In this document: piece by piece, positions 1 to 11,366 of the stretch
How positions within the stretch are numbered: position 1 is the stretch's first letter
How the letters are laid out: every line of letters begins with the position of its first letter
Assembly: GCA_951213105.1 (NCBI GenBank)
Contig: OX578136.1
Span: forward strand, 74,466,730-74,530,729
Source of the DNA: Amaurobius ferox
Taxonomy: Eukaryota > Arthropoda > Arachnida > Araneae > Amaurobiidae
DNA length: 64,000 nucleotides
Direction: 5' to 3'
Notes under the pieces: generated by a model
The model's input: only the letters and a program-made list of their open reading frames with translations
Told to the model about the DNA's origin: nothing
Database searches by the model: none
Program-made: the position numbers and the translations under genes

Positions 1-1859
1 ATTTGAGCATACGTAGTCTTTTATTTTAGATTTTGGCAATTTTTTCGGACCATTTTTCAAACCTTCTTTCCGAATCGTACTAAAATTTAATCAGCACCAG
101 ATTATCCCACAGGTGACTTATCTATCAAATTTTAGGCAATTTGGTCAATTAGTTTTTCAGCTGGATTGGATACATACATTGTTCCGACAGACAGGCAAAC
201 ACACACAAACGTCACGCTAAGCATTGTTTTTCCGGATTCTAGAATGTTCGACTCAAAACGTGTAGATCCGTCAAAAACTCAAATTGAGATTTTCGACACG
301 ATTCCAATATTTTTTCAATATATACATTACCATGCATTGCAGTGAAAGTAAAAATTTGATGTGGGCAGCACATGACTTTCCCTGCAGACTTATATCCACG
401 TTCTCTTTATTTTAATTAAATTTAATTCACTTTTAATTCAATTTTCGTTCTCATTTGATGACTGGACTTATTTTCAAAGGTGACGTATAGAAAATACGAA
501 GAAACTAAAGTATCTCGAGAACAGATAGTCCTAGTGTAATGGGGTTGGTCTTATTCTTTTCTTCGTTAAAAATTACGTATTAAACAAGCATTTAATGGAT
601 ATATTTGAGCATACGTAGTTTTTATTTTAGATATTGGCGATTTTTGAGGAGCCATTTTGCAAAAAAAAATTAGGTTATTTTTTCCGAATCGTACCAAAAT
701 CTAATCAGTACCACGGTGTCCCACAAGTGATTTATCTACCGAATTTTGTGGAATTCGGTCCATTAGCTTTTCAGCTAGAGTGGATACAAGCTTTTGCGGG
801 CCATTAAGCAAAAAAGGCGGGTTCTTTTATCCCGAACCGTACCCAAAACTAATCAGCACCAGATTCGCTCACAAGTGACTTACCTACCAAATGTCAATTA
901 GTTTTTTAATTAGAGTGGATACAAAATCTGCACAGACAGACACACAGACGTCACGCTAAAAATGGTTTTTTTCGTATTCTAGAGGTCTCGAAACGTGTAG
1001 ATCCGTCGAAAACTCGAGTTGCGATTTTCGACATGATTCCAATACTTTCCCTATACATTACCATGTATTGCAGGGAAAGTAAAAATCTGATGTGGGCAGC
1101 ACATGACTTTCCCTGCAGACTTATATTCACGTTCTCTTGATTTAATTAAATTTATTTCACTTTTAATTCAGTTTTCGTTCTCATTCGGTAACCGGACTTA
1201 TTTTCAAAGGAGGCGTAGAGAAAATACGAAAAACTAAAATATCTCGAGAACGTCTGGTCCTAATGTAATGGGGTTGGTCTTATACTTTTCTTCGCTAAAA
1301 ATTACGTATTAAACAAGCATTTAATGGATATATTTCAACATACGTAGTTCTTTAGTTTAGATTTGAACGATTTTTGCGGGTCATTTTGCAAAAAAATGCA
1401 GGTTATTTTTTACTGAATCTTACCAAAATCTAATCAGCACCAGAGTGACCCACAAATGACTCATCTGCTGAATTTTGTGAAATTCGGTTCACTAGTTTTT
1501 TAGTTAGAGTGGATACAAGCTTTTGCGGGCCATTTCGCAAAAATGGGCGGGTTCTTTTATCCCGAATCGGACCCAAAACTAATCAGCACCAGACTCACCC
1601 ACAAGTGACTTACCTACCAAATTTTGTGAAATTCGGTCTATTAGTTTTTTAGTTACAGTGGATACAAAATCTGCACAGACAGACACACAGACAGACACGC
1701 AGACAGTCAGACACACACACAGACGTCACGCTGAAAATGGTTTTTTCGTATTCTAGAGGTCTTGAAACGTGTAGATCCGTCGAAAACTCGAGTTGCGATT
1801 TTCGACATGATTTCAATACTTTCCCTATACATTACCATGTATTGCAGGGAAAGTAAAAA
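1..1859 (+). mobile_element. Head-to-tail array of three Helentron/HINE-like elements (family H)
   Basis: Three copies of one repeat lie directly end to end: a truncated one (1-354), then 355-1085 and 1086-1859. A complete copy begins TCTGATGTGGGCAGCACATG, followed by the subterminal motif ACTTTCCCTGCAG. It ends in a hairpin (arms ACTTTCCCT and AGGGAAAGT around an inner ATACAT/ATGTAT stem) followed by A-runs. Inside are one or two ~150-bp modules running from a 'gggccattt-gcaaaa' start to 'gagtggataca', then a CAGACAGACACACAGACG tract. Seen: 5' TC, subterminal inverted repeats, 3' hairpin, tandem arrangement. Known: non-autonomous Helentrons (HINEs, DINE-1 type) have exactly this set of features. 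Inferred: membership of that class. No helicase or Rep gene is present. Confidence 0.65.
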
Positions 1860-2103
1860 TATTAGGAGGAAAGGATAGTTCTGTTAACCGATTCAGTAAT
1901 TGCCATGTGAGTGATTCAGTTCTTCAACTATCGTCTGCGTTTTAAAGATAAGTTGGAATGAAGTACAATGAAATTGTTGTTTATTCTGTAAGCATGATCT
2001 TAAGCTTAAAAATTGCTCCTGTAGGGTGGTTTTCAAACAATCATTTCATAACTGTGTAAGGTTTGTGAGATTTCTTTGTTAACTTAATGGTCTATTCTGT
2101 TAC
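1860..2103. other. Unassigned AT-rich spacer
   Basis: Single-copy-looking sequence between the Helentron-like array and the chimeric SINE. I see no open frame or RNA gene. Confidence 0.4.
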
Positions 2104-2117
2104 ACCCTAATCCTTCC
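2104..2117 (+). repeat. Target-site duplication, left copy (partner 2504-2517)
   Basis: ACCCTAATCCTTCC occurs immediately before the 5S-like head and again immediately after the CAA tail. This marks LINE-type retrotransposition of the full 386-bp unit. Confidence 0.85.
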
Positions 2118-2503
2118 GGGCCAACGACCGTACCGTGCTGAAAACACCGGTTCTCGTTAGATCACCGAAGTCAGGCAGCATCGGGCGCGGTTAGTACTTG
2201 GGTGGGTGACCACCTGGGAACACCGCGTGTTGTTGGCTCTTTTCGGGCGCGGCAGCCCAGTGGTTAGCGCGCGATTCTCGCCGCTGCCAGAACTGCCGCC
2301 GTGTTCATGCGGAGTACGATCACGTTAAACATGTGGGTCCGTAAGTCCTTCCGAGAGGTTGGTGGTAGGGGAAGGAGGGTACGGTCCCTGTGGATGCCTC
2401 CCCCACTGGGTTCCGGTCCAAATTGGGTGGCACTTCCCGGCCGTCCAAACAGTTACCTTACACCTTTCTGGTAGGTCGGACGGTCTGGGTCTCAACAACA
2501 ACA
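2118..2503 (+). mobile_element. Chimeric SINE: 5S rRNA head fused to a tRNA-type SINE body
   Basis: The element has a complete-length 5S rRNA-like sequence (2120-2238), a CTTTTC linker, then the SINE body from 2245 ending in a CAA-repeat tail. The 14-bp direct repeat ACCCTAATCCTTCC flanks the whole unit (2104-2117 and 2504-2517), so 5S and SINE were inserted together. The tRNA-like head keeps its A-box (TAGCCCAGTGG-like) but, against the copies at 21573 and 62000, has lost about 30 nt including the start of the B-box. The 5S part would supply an intact type-1 pol III promoter. AmnSINE1 of amniotes is a known 5S/tRNA chimera; this would be an independent arthropod case. Confidence 0.8.
2120..2238 (+). 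rRNA. 5S rRNA-like sequence (SINE head, probably not a functional 5S gene)
   Basis: 119 nt starting GCCAACGACC and ending TGTTGGCT, so the terminal helix can pair. The central TCACCGAAGTCAGGCAGC and the C-box region AGTACTTGGGTGGGTGACC are typical of arthropod 5S. Several transitions are visible relative to the usual 5S pattern (for example AGTCAGGCAGCAT where AGTTAAGCAGCGT is expected). A T4 run follows at 2241-2244, where normal 5S transcription would stop. It sits inside a target-site duplication shared with the SINE, so it is best read as a retrotransposed copy rather than a member of a 5S array. Confidence 0.8.
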
Positions 2504-2517
2504 ACCCTAATCCTTCC

Positions 2518-2681
2518 CTACTATACTTTAACCCTGAAATACACGCTGTGACAAAATAATTGACGACCCTTAAAAATTTTCTTAGAACCGCACAAGCCTT
2601 TGTCTCTAAGCCAGATTTAAGGAAAGTAGTTACAGAGCTCTACTCTTCTGACCATATTATTGCATTAGCTTATTAATTTCT
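2518..2681. other. Unassigned spacer
   Basis: AT-rich sequence between the chimeric SINE and the next Helentron-like copy. Nothing recognised. Confidence 0.4.
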
Positions 2682-3483
2682 TACTTTCCCTGCAATACAT
2701 GGTAATGTATAAGGAAAGTAATGGAATCATGTCGAAAATCGCAACTCGAGTTTTCGACGGATTTACACGTTTCAAGGCCTCTTGAATACGAAAAAACCAT
2801 TTTTAGCGTGACGTCTGTGTGTGTGTCTGTCTGTCTGTCTGTGCAGATTTTTTATCCACTCTAAATAAAAAACTAATTGACCGAATTTCACAAAATTTGG
2901 TAGGTAAGTCACTTGTGGGCGAGTCTGGTGCTGATTAGTTTTGGGTACGATTCGGGATAAAAAGAACCCGCCTATTTTTGCGAAATGGCCCGCAAAAGCT
3001 TGTATCCACTGTAACTGAAAAACTAATGGACAGAATTTCACAAAATTCAGCAGATGAGTCACTTGTGGGGCACCCTGGTGCTGATTAGATTTTGGTACGA
3101 TTCGAAAAAAAATAACCTGCCTTTTTTTGCAAAATGGCTCGCAAAAATCTAAACTAAAGAACTAGGTATGCTTAAATATATCCATTAAATGCTTGTTTAA
3201 TACGTAATTTTTAGCGAAGAAAAGAATAAGACCAACCCCATTACACTAGGATTAGCACCGGCCGCCCATTAAAAACTGCTCCTAGGATGAGCTGGTCGGC
3301 CTGGGCTTTCGACTCTAGGACTAGCCGTTCTCGAGATATTTTAGCTTTTTGTATTTTCCCTACGCCACCTTTGAAAATAAGCCCAGTTACCGAATGAAAA
3401 CGAAAATTGAATTAAAAGTGAAATAAATTTAATTAAAATAAAGAGAAGTCTGCAGGGAAAGTCATATGCTACCCACATCAGAT
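2682..3483 (-). mobile_element. Helentron-like family H copy, minus strand, with internal insertion
   Basis: This is the reverse complement of the family described at 1-1859: the hairpin end is at 2683-2718 and the TGATGTGGG end at about 3470-3483. Two ~150-bp modules are present. Near 3251-3325 the usual ACTAGGACTAGCCGTTCTCGAG stretch is split by about 70 bp of GC-richer foreign sequence, with a near-copy of 'ctaggactag' on both sides. Open frames here are only translations of the repeat. Confidence 0.65.
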
Positions 3484-5181
3484 TTTTTAATTTTCTTGCA
3501 TCCAAATTTATCTATTTATTTGTATATTGCCTATTTATTGTATGTGCCACAACAGTAGGTGAAACTGCCAAATTTTTTTTTTACGAATAATCTCTTAAAT
3601 ACCTACCTCTCTTAGAGGTTATTTAAATTTCACTTTAAAAGAAAAATTTCATTGTATCTTCTCGACTTCCATCTTGTAACAGTAAATGTTTTATTTATGC
3701 AACACAATATTTCAAGATGCACACAAAACTGACTTATCACGAACCATATTTCTGGTATACCTGTCAATGACTCCTGAATAAGAACAAAACGAATAAAAAA
3801 ATTAATTAAAATTTAGACAATTTTGGAACTTTAATTATAATTTCAAATAACCAATTTTCTGGATTCACTTTATTTATTTACTTTCAAATTCTTTCATGCA
3901 TTTTGCAAGATTAAACACACGATTTGAAAGTGCGTCATAAGTCAAAAGACGGCTTGCATGTAAATTTTGTTTGTCCAACTGGTTACTGACGCCAAGTGAT
4001 CTCATTCGCAAATCAATCGGAATAAGAGAAACTCGACAAAATTCACAGCACTTCCTAAGAGCGTTTCAATTGCAGTCACAAGTTCCTAAGGCGCAGTTAT
4101 TTTCTCCAGCATGGTAAGCTAGGTTCTTCTTAAGCATTTAAGTATTTCTCAAACATTTATTTTTATGTAACATTACAGGTGAACCTGCTTAGTGAAATAT
4201 CAGTTTACCCTGATCATTATGATAGTATTCCGAAATTCTACTTATTAAACATTGCCCTAACAAAATTATCCAGTTGTCGAAATTGGAATAATTTTGGATT
4301 CTGTAATATACGTACTGAGTCAGTACTCTGACCTATATTATTAAAGCTATTCGATTTGGAATTATCCACTTAGAAACATTCGGAGAATTTTTTCATATAG
4401 AATATATTAGATGATGATGGTGAATGCTGTATGTAGCGTATTCAATATATTACAGCATTTAGCTGTTTAATATTGCATCCTAGACATAGTTTCGAACTTT
4501 TTTATTTCAGATTGCCATACAGTCTCATAAAATTGTAAATGAATAAAGCGAAATCAAACAGATCCTGTTAATTGAATAGCCCTCTTAATTGAATATTTCT
4601 AAGGAAAAGGGCCACGAGCACGACTGCATTTTTATATCGAACAATTTACAGAGTAGCATGCACTTTATACAGCAACTGGTTGACATTAACTATTTCCTTG
4701 CTTTCCAGAAATATATTACTATGTATATTCATGCATTCCTTATTTATGACTAACTTTATTCGAAACTTTACGAGATTATGTATTGCGTAGTTAATTTTTC
4801 AAATTTACATGGTATCTTTTGTGTCATAAAAACATGTTTTTCAGACTGTTTAGACAGATGCGGACTGTTACACAAATGCTGTTTTATGTTGAGGATTTAA
4901 TTGCTTAATAAAACAGTGCGTTTTATTATAGTAACGTATAACTGTTCTTGAGAGACATACTAATCAATTGCACTTATTTTCTCCGTCACCGTGGTATTCT
5001 TTTTGGTATGCATGTAAATCTCTAAAATATATTTAGTTATAGTCAGTGATTATTTCAAGAGTTTTGGGCCTTTGGGGGGGGGGGGGGGATTGCTGTCAGA
5101 ATTTCAAGCACTTTCGGAAATATTTATTTTTGAATATAACGTACTAAAAGTGTTGTTTTGACAATGCCTGTCTCTTTGCAG
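3484..5181. other. Mostly unassigned region; possible 5' exon near 4030-4112
   Basis: No repeat family recognised. A strong donor (CAGCATG followed by GTAAGC) at 4112/4113 could end an exon with ATG as its last codon, and an acceptor-like site precedes 5182. A poly-G run lies at about 5076-5090. Confidence 0.25.
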
Positions 5182-5308
5182 ATTGAACGAATGGGTCGAT
5201 TATCATCGACAGCAATATTTTCCGGTTTGTTTCGTGACTTCATTTGACAGGGTTTATTTACCAGTGTTGTTGCACGGCATTCCTAGTAAACAAAAATATA
5301 TCTGTTAA
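5182..5308 (+). CDS. Candidate terminal coding exon, 41 residues, unknown product
   Basis: A good splice acceptor (tract TGCCTGTCTCTTTGCAG, ending at 5181) is followed by an open frame from 5183 to a TAA at 5306-5308. An AATAAA signal lies at 5337-5342, only 28 nt after the stop. The frame is entered after one leading base, so the upstream intron would be phase 2. The peptide (start LNEWVDYHRQ, end SKQKYIC) has mixed, protein-like composition with no low-complexity run. I do not recognise a family. Acceptor, frame, stop and poly(A) signal are correctly ordered, but 41 open codons can arise by chance. A short in-phase alternative (joining ATG at 4110-4112) would give about 23 residues. Confidence 0.3.
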
Positions 5309-5792
5309 GACTACCTTAAGGGAAATCTGTGTTTATAATAAAATAATTATACTGAATTGATTTTTTGAAATTATTTTATTGATGGATGATCCATGTTTCT
5401 TTCGTGTTCTAAATGTTGACCATTCAAACTTACATTCGTGATAGTTCTGCCATATTTAAATATAGTTTTTTCTGGAGTATATATTATAGTTGCACCTTTC
5501 AATATTTTTTCCAGAATATGACCCTATCTCCAGGGTTTAAAAACAGTTCTGTTTATTATTCAGTGGTTGATTTCACTCACTCTGCACTGATTCTGATTTT
5601 TTTTTTTTTTTTAATAGTGAAGAATAGTGATTTTTTAGATGTATTCACTATTTGAAATGAAAAACCTACTACAGGAAAACCATTGCTACATTGCTAAATT
5701 ACCGAAGTATTGAACTCCCTTCTTTCAGATTTAAGGTGCAATTTCTAAGAAAACATAGAACAGTCATACAATAATAATAATAATAATAAAAA

Positions 5793-6958
5793 TCTGATAT
5801 GAGCAGCACATGACATTCCCTGCAGATTCAAATTCATTTTGGATTTTTTTTTATTTCATTATGCATTAAATTGAGTTTAATTGCAGAAAATAATATGGAT
5901 AATTTTCTGATATAATATCTAATTCGTTTTTGTATTACATCTTCGTTTCGTTTGGCAACTTAATGCACTTTAAGTTCTTCAGATTTTTAAAATTACAAAA
6001 ACTACAATATCTCGAGAACGGTTTATTCTACAGTCATGGGGTCAGATTTATACTCTTATTTGTCAAACTTTACACGTAGAACAAGTACTTAATCAATTTT
6101 AGTCTTTTATTTCAGAGTTTCACTATCTTGCACATGTAGTATTTCATTTTAGATTGAATATAGATTGAATTTAGATTGAATTAGATTCGCGGATCATTTC
6201 ACAAAAATGGCGGATTCCTTTTCTTGCAAATTGCATTAAAATCTAACCAGCATCACAGTATTGTATGAGCGACATATCCACCAATTTTTGTGTAATTTGA
6301 TCAATTAGTTTGTCAGCTAGAGTGGATACATACAATTTTGGGGGGTCATTTCGCAATAAACGCATGTTCATTTATCCTGAACCGTACCAAAATCTAATCA
6401 GTACCAGAGTCGCCCACAAGTGTCTTATCTGCCAAATTTTATAAAATTTAATCGATCAGTTGAGTTACAGTGAATATATACAATTTTTGCGAGCCATTTC
6501 GCAAAAAAAGAAAAAAAAAGCAAGTTCTTCTCTTTCGAATCGTATCAAAATCTAATCAGCACCAGGGTGACCCACAAGTGACTTATCTACCAATTTTTTT
6601 AAAATTTGATCTATTAGTTTTTCCGTTAGCGTGGATACAGGCAATTTTTGCGAACCATTTCGCAAACAGAGACGGGTTCTTTTATCTCGAATCGTACCAA
6701 AAACTAATCAGCACCAGGGTCACACACAAGTGACTTACCTACCAAATTTTATGAAATTCGGTCAATTAGTTTTTGAGTTAGAGTAGATACATACATTGCA
6801 CAGACAGACAGACACACACATACAGACTTCACGCTAAAAATGTTTTTTTTTCTATTCTAGAGGTCTCAAAACGTGTAGATCCGTCGAAAACTCGAGTTGC
6901 AATTTTTGGCATGATTCCAATACTTTCCCTATACATTACCATGTATTGCAGGGAAAAT
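5793..6958 (+). mobile_element. Helentron-like family H copy with four internal modules, inside an ATA microsatellite
   Basis: This longer relative of the 1-1859 copies begins TCTGATATGAGCAGCACATG and ends in the same hairpin. It has four successive ~150-bp modules (starting near 6190, 6340, 6490 and 6645) instead of two. Both flanks are (ATA)n: about 5770-5790 and 6957-6976. It therefore inserted into a trinucleotide repeat or carries that repeat at both ends. The 87-codon frame at 6470-6733 is a module translation, not a gene. Confidence 0.65.
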
Positions 6959-7304
6959 AATAATAATAATAATAATAGCATGATTTAAACTACAAACCTT
7001 TTGAGAGTTCAGGGGTATCCAGAAATCGTCCCAGAGTCACATTCAACAAACAGAAGAGATGAATCGCAAAGATTTTTAACCTTTAATAATAAGCATTAGC
7101 TGTCAAAGGACTGAGTGGAAAGGGTTCTTGACTCAACGTAATAGCGACTTGAGGGACTCCAAGGAATCGGCAAAATTCGGGACAAGGAGACGAGTTGCAC
7201 TTAAGCCAACAATGAGAGGTAAGCAAGAATTGTATTTCCTCTTTCTCTCTCTCTTTATATATATATATATATATAACTTTTCTTTCATTGGACTTTCAAA
7301 CTTT

Positions 7305-7344
<40 letters not shown>

Positions 7345-7498
7345 GGCTTGTTTTTTAAAGTGTTTTACGTTTTTTTTTAGGTAATAGTAAGTGTCTTGTT
7401 GGAAATGTTCGTTTCCATGTTCGTTATTAAAATTATCAACTCAGTGTGTATCAACTTCCACTCGATAGCATCCAAAAATACTTTCACAATTATAGCGG

Positions 7499-7567
<69 letters not shown>

Positions 7568-8052
7568 TGTGTGTGTAATTATTTATTAATTATATATATA
7601 TATATATATATAATGTGTGTGTGTGTAATTATTTATCAATTATATAAATAAATAAAAATGGAAAATAATAAAACGAGTTTTAAAAAAATTAGTAAAATCA
7701 AAAAATTAGAAAATAAGATGCATTAATGTTATGAATTTTATTTTCGCTAAAAATTGTAACTTTTTCCAGTTTTGAAACTACGATTTGAACGCCCTTATAA
7801 TGGTGTATAGTGGTATTCTCGTTTATCCAGTTTTTCTATGAATTACTTGTTTAGAAAGAATTTTCATCTTTGCTTCATGTTCATATTCTGAATAGTATTC
7901 TGTGGTTCATATCCTGAAACTAGCGTCTACAGCTCGCAAACTTTCGATTTATCAAAAACGCTGCAGCACTCAGTTTTGCTTTTTACGCATGCGCGCGCGA
8001 TGATGTGGATTTCGCGGGGCTCAATGTTTGTTCTTACAGTTTCTCTTTCTAC
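6959..8052. repeat. Microsatellite-rich spacer
   Basis: Holds several (TA)n tracts (about 7254-7275, 7305-7340, 7500-7563 and 7590-7613) with short GT runs. No credible coding frame: the YIYIYI-type frames are translated TA repeats. A piece at about 7920-8010 (minus) matches 20110-20195, sharing GCTGCAGCGTTTTTGATAAA and a GCATGCGC-rich part. Confidence 0.6.
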
Positions 8053-8067
8053 GCCGGTTTATAAAGT

Positions 8068-8312
8068 TGTTGAGACCCAGACCGTCCGACCTACCAGAAA
8101 GGTGTAAGGTAACTGTTTGGACGGCCGGGAAGTGCCACCCAATTTAGACCGCAACCCAGAGGGGGAGGCATCCACAGGGACCGTACCCTCCTTACCTTAC
8201 CACCAACCTCTCGGAAGGACTTACAGACCCACATGTTTACCGTGATCGTACTCCGCATGAATACGGCGGCAGTTGTGGCAGCGTGCAAATCCAGTGCGCA
8301 AACCACCGGGCT
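8068..8312 (-). mobile_element. tRNA-derived SINE copy with 15-bp target-site duplication
   Basis: Reverse-strand copy of the SINE body seen at 2245-2503, with its CAA-type tail at the low-coordinate end (GTTGTTGAGACCC). GCCGGTTTATAAAGT is duplicated exactly at 8053-8067 and 8313-8327. The head is rearranged: B-box and upstream part are shortened. The 71-codon frame across it is incidental. Confidence 0.85.
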
Positions 8313-8327
8313 GCCGGTTTATAAAGT

Positions 8328-10489
8328 AAATTTCTCGATATAAAGGGATAAATTACATGATCTACGATTTCATATAGGAATGGGGGATCGATTGACAAGA
8401 TAGTAGATAAACTTTTTTATCAGTTTGTAACAACGAAAGTAGCTGAAATTCATTTTCTGAAATTAAAATTAAATTTCACCACACGTTATGGAATTGGTGA
8501 TGAAATTTATTTTTAACTTCGCAACATGTTTAAAAATCAAATATCTGTTATTTTCATTTTGCTCATGAAAATTCTAATGTTAAATAATGTTTTTACACGA
8601 ATCAAAATGGAAATGTGTAGCTTTACTATTAATATGTGTACACAGATCAGTTCGAAGAAAAAATAACAGTTGTAGATGTAACTTAAATATAAAATAACTT
8701 TTAAATCATCAGTTCAGAAAAAATATATTGTTTCTCAACAAAGGGAAAGTGAAGATTTTATCTAGATGCTGATGTAACACAATGCAGAATGTGATTTTTT
8801 AGAATTTTTTTTTTAATTTAAAACATATTTATTTTAACCCAGGGCACCTCTTCCTGAAAAACCATGGTTCAACCAACAAGCTCTGTTTTTAACTGCATTA
8901 GTATACTATTCTCAGCCTGAACTTACTTATAATTGAACTATTAAAAGCAAAATATTTGCAAATTACTTAATAATTTTAACTATACAATACTCCCAATATA
9001 AGTATCTTTATCACATTTTGTGACCATTCATACAAGTGATGTTATGAATTGACACTGACCCACTTTTTATGGTTTGAATTCCTTTTCTATAAAAATAACT
9101 CGGTGACATTTTTATGCATATGTATATATATATACACACACACATTGAAGGGGGCATATTTTAAACAGACGAGGAAAGAGTTTTGCGGGGGAAATTTATC
9201 TAAAATTAATTAAAATGCAGGTTTACAATATCATCATGGAGAGATTTGCCAAAAATGTTTCAGTGGTTGGTGTGAACCCTCCAATCCCTTATATATATAT
9301 ATATTGATGAGATAATGTTAACTTGACTGTGAAACAAAAATTTGGCTTTATAACAGCTTAGATGTAACTTCATAAGTGTTTCATATCCTTTAGAAGGCAA
9401 TGTTTAAAATTCAACCAGAATTTGAGAATAAATTCACGAAACATTGGTAACATTTTTTACATAAACTGATAAAACAAAATTTTAAAAAATGATAAATATT
9501 ACATATATCATTATATTAAATAATATTTTGTGTATTCTATGCATGAATAGATTCAAATTCATGAAGGTGATAGAATAGAGCATGGGCACGAATGTAAATA
9601 AACAGCCTGCGTAGTAGAATGCGCAGGATTGTAATGGTAAAAGGGCACTTTCTTTCCCATTGAGTTCTATGCAAATTTTCTACGATGTCTGAAGAATTGC
9701 TTCGTACCGTAAAAACTATTGCATATAAAAATATGAAATTTGATACACTTGTAGACAAAGCTTTGGGGAATACGCTGAAATAAACCATTCTTTGATATAT
9801 ATTGTAGTTTAAGAAATATTTAATATCAAAATCAAAGACAAAATATTTGAACTGCAAGTTTGCGTCTTGGATAGACTAACAATAGCAAGATCACGAATTT
9901 TTGCAGGCAGGTACCTACATGGGTGAGTTTTTGCAAGACGGAGCCCCCTTTTTTTAATTTCGATGTAGTTTTTGATATATTTTACTTCTTATGCACTTCT
10001 GAAGTGAACTTTTTTTCTTGTATCAGCACGTCTAGCAATTTCTCTGTCTCGTCATATAATCAAATTTTTAAATTATTTGTTTCAAATTTTGAAATGTTTG
10101 TAGGGTATATAAAAGGGAATCGAATAAAGCACAGCACAATATATATTTGAATAAAAGAGCAAACAACTGATTGGGCTGTAAACATTGGGGATAGGTATAA
10201 TACTCATGTATAAAATATATTAATATTACATGATGCTTATCAACTTCAAATAGGATTCATGGAACCTTATGATACATTTCATAGCATACATGATATAGGA
10301 AATGATCTCTCACTGACTAAAGCATTGTAGTATTTCTTAAAACTGCGGAGTTAAAATGGTTACATAGATCTTGTATAGTTTGAAAAGCATCGACCGATCA
10401 AATTTAGAAAGTTGTTGTGCAAAACAATATAATTTTATTTGAATAGTTACATCTATTTAACAAATGCCCCCCCCCCCCCACCAACACAA
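8328..10489. other. AT-rich region, nothing assigned
   Basis: Contains short TA/CA microsatellites near 9119-9146 and 9291-9304 and a C-run at 10466-10479. A 106-codon minus frame (9537-9857) is phenylalanine/isoleucine-rich and overlaps a 33-codon plus frame starting ATG at 9684. Neither has supporting signals. Confidence 0.4.
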
Positions 10490-11310
10490 AAAAAATTATA
10501 CTTAAATTTACTTTAAGATTCAATTAATCAAATTTTCTTACTATGATGTCAATCAAAACTATGTACATGAATGAATCTTTACATATATAATAATACACTT
10601 AATTATTTAAAATTATATTACTTTTAAAAATGCAAACACTTATCATGTTATGGTTTTATAAAAATATAATTCAATTTGGACAGCTGATATTTATATTCAC
10701 TTTATTATTGACATATTGTAATTTGTTGTATCACATCAATACAAGAAACAGGTTAATAAGCTTTAAATATGCTCCATTAAATAAATAGAAGAATGAAATG
10801 TAATAATTTTCACAATAATATTTAAACAATATATGTCAAATGAGAAGTTTTCTTAAAACAGCAAGTGAAAAATGAAAACACTATTACACTTAAGATTTCT
10901 ATAAGCAACGGTTTATCTTTCTAGATACAATTTATCAATTTTAATTACTAAATTGCCAATCAAACTGTGCACATGATAAAAATTAACCTATAAATAATAA
11001 TGGACTCAATTAGTTAACATTCAATATCTATATTTTTTTTTAATTTAAACAATTGGGTGTTTTTAAAAAAGTATAAAAATATTGAAATTAAGATAGTGGT
11101 CATTTAAATCTGCTGTGTCTTCCCTGTAACATTGAAATGGCCTTTTAAATTTATGGTATCGCATCAAAGCAAGAAATAGGTTAATTAACTTAAAATATGC
11201 AGCATAAAACAAAAGAACGAATGAAATGGGATAATTTACACTATATTTGACCAGTAACAGATGTCAAATAATGAATAATTTTATTAAAACAGCAAGTATA
11301 AAGCAGGTTA
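10490..11310 (+). repeat. Diverged ~428-bp tandem duplication
   Basis: Two direct copies, about 10490-10890 and 10910-11310. Landmarks 428 bp apart include CATCAATACAAGAAACAGG at 10734 versus CATCAAAGCAAGAAATAGG at 11162; both copies also end in a 'TTAAAACAGCAAGT' stretch. No coding potential seen. Confidence 0.6.
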
Positions 11311-11366
11311 AAACACAGAAATCTACAGGTTCACAATAGGAGAATCCGAATGTTTTGCCCTTACAA

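Noticed and set aside
2120..2238. A functional 5S rRNA gene
   Set aside because: It lies inside one target-site duplication with a SINE, carries substitutions in normally fixed positions and is not in a tandem 5S array.
2772..3062. Open frames with a recurring 'KFGPLVFQLEWIQAF' type peptide (also 6470-6733, 32430-32648, 39044-39250, 41019-41309)
   Set aside because: They are translations of the ~150-bp modules of the Helentron-like family, on either strand and with no start context or conserved length. The similarity reflects DNA repetition, not a protein family.
7396..7578. Frames rich in YIYIYI (also 25610-25915, 57426-57641)
   Set aside because: Translated TA microsatellites.
9537..9857. 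106-codon minus frame and an overlapping 33-codon plus frame from ATG 9684
   Set aside because: No splice, poly(A) or homology signal. Two overlapping opposite frames in AT-rich DNA; either could be chance.
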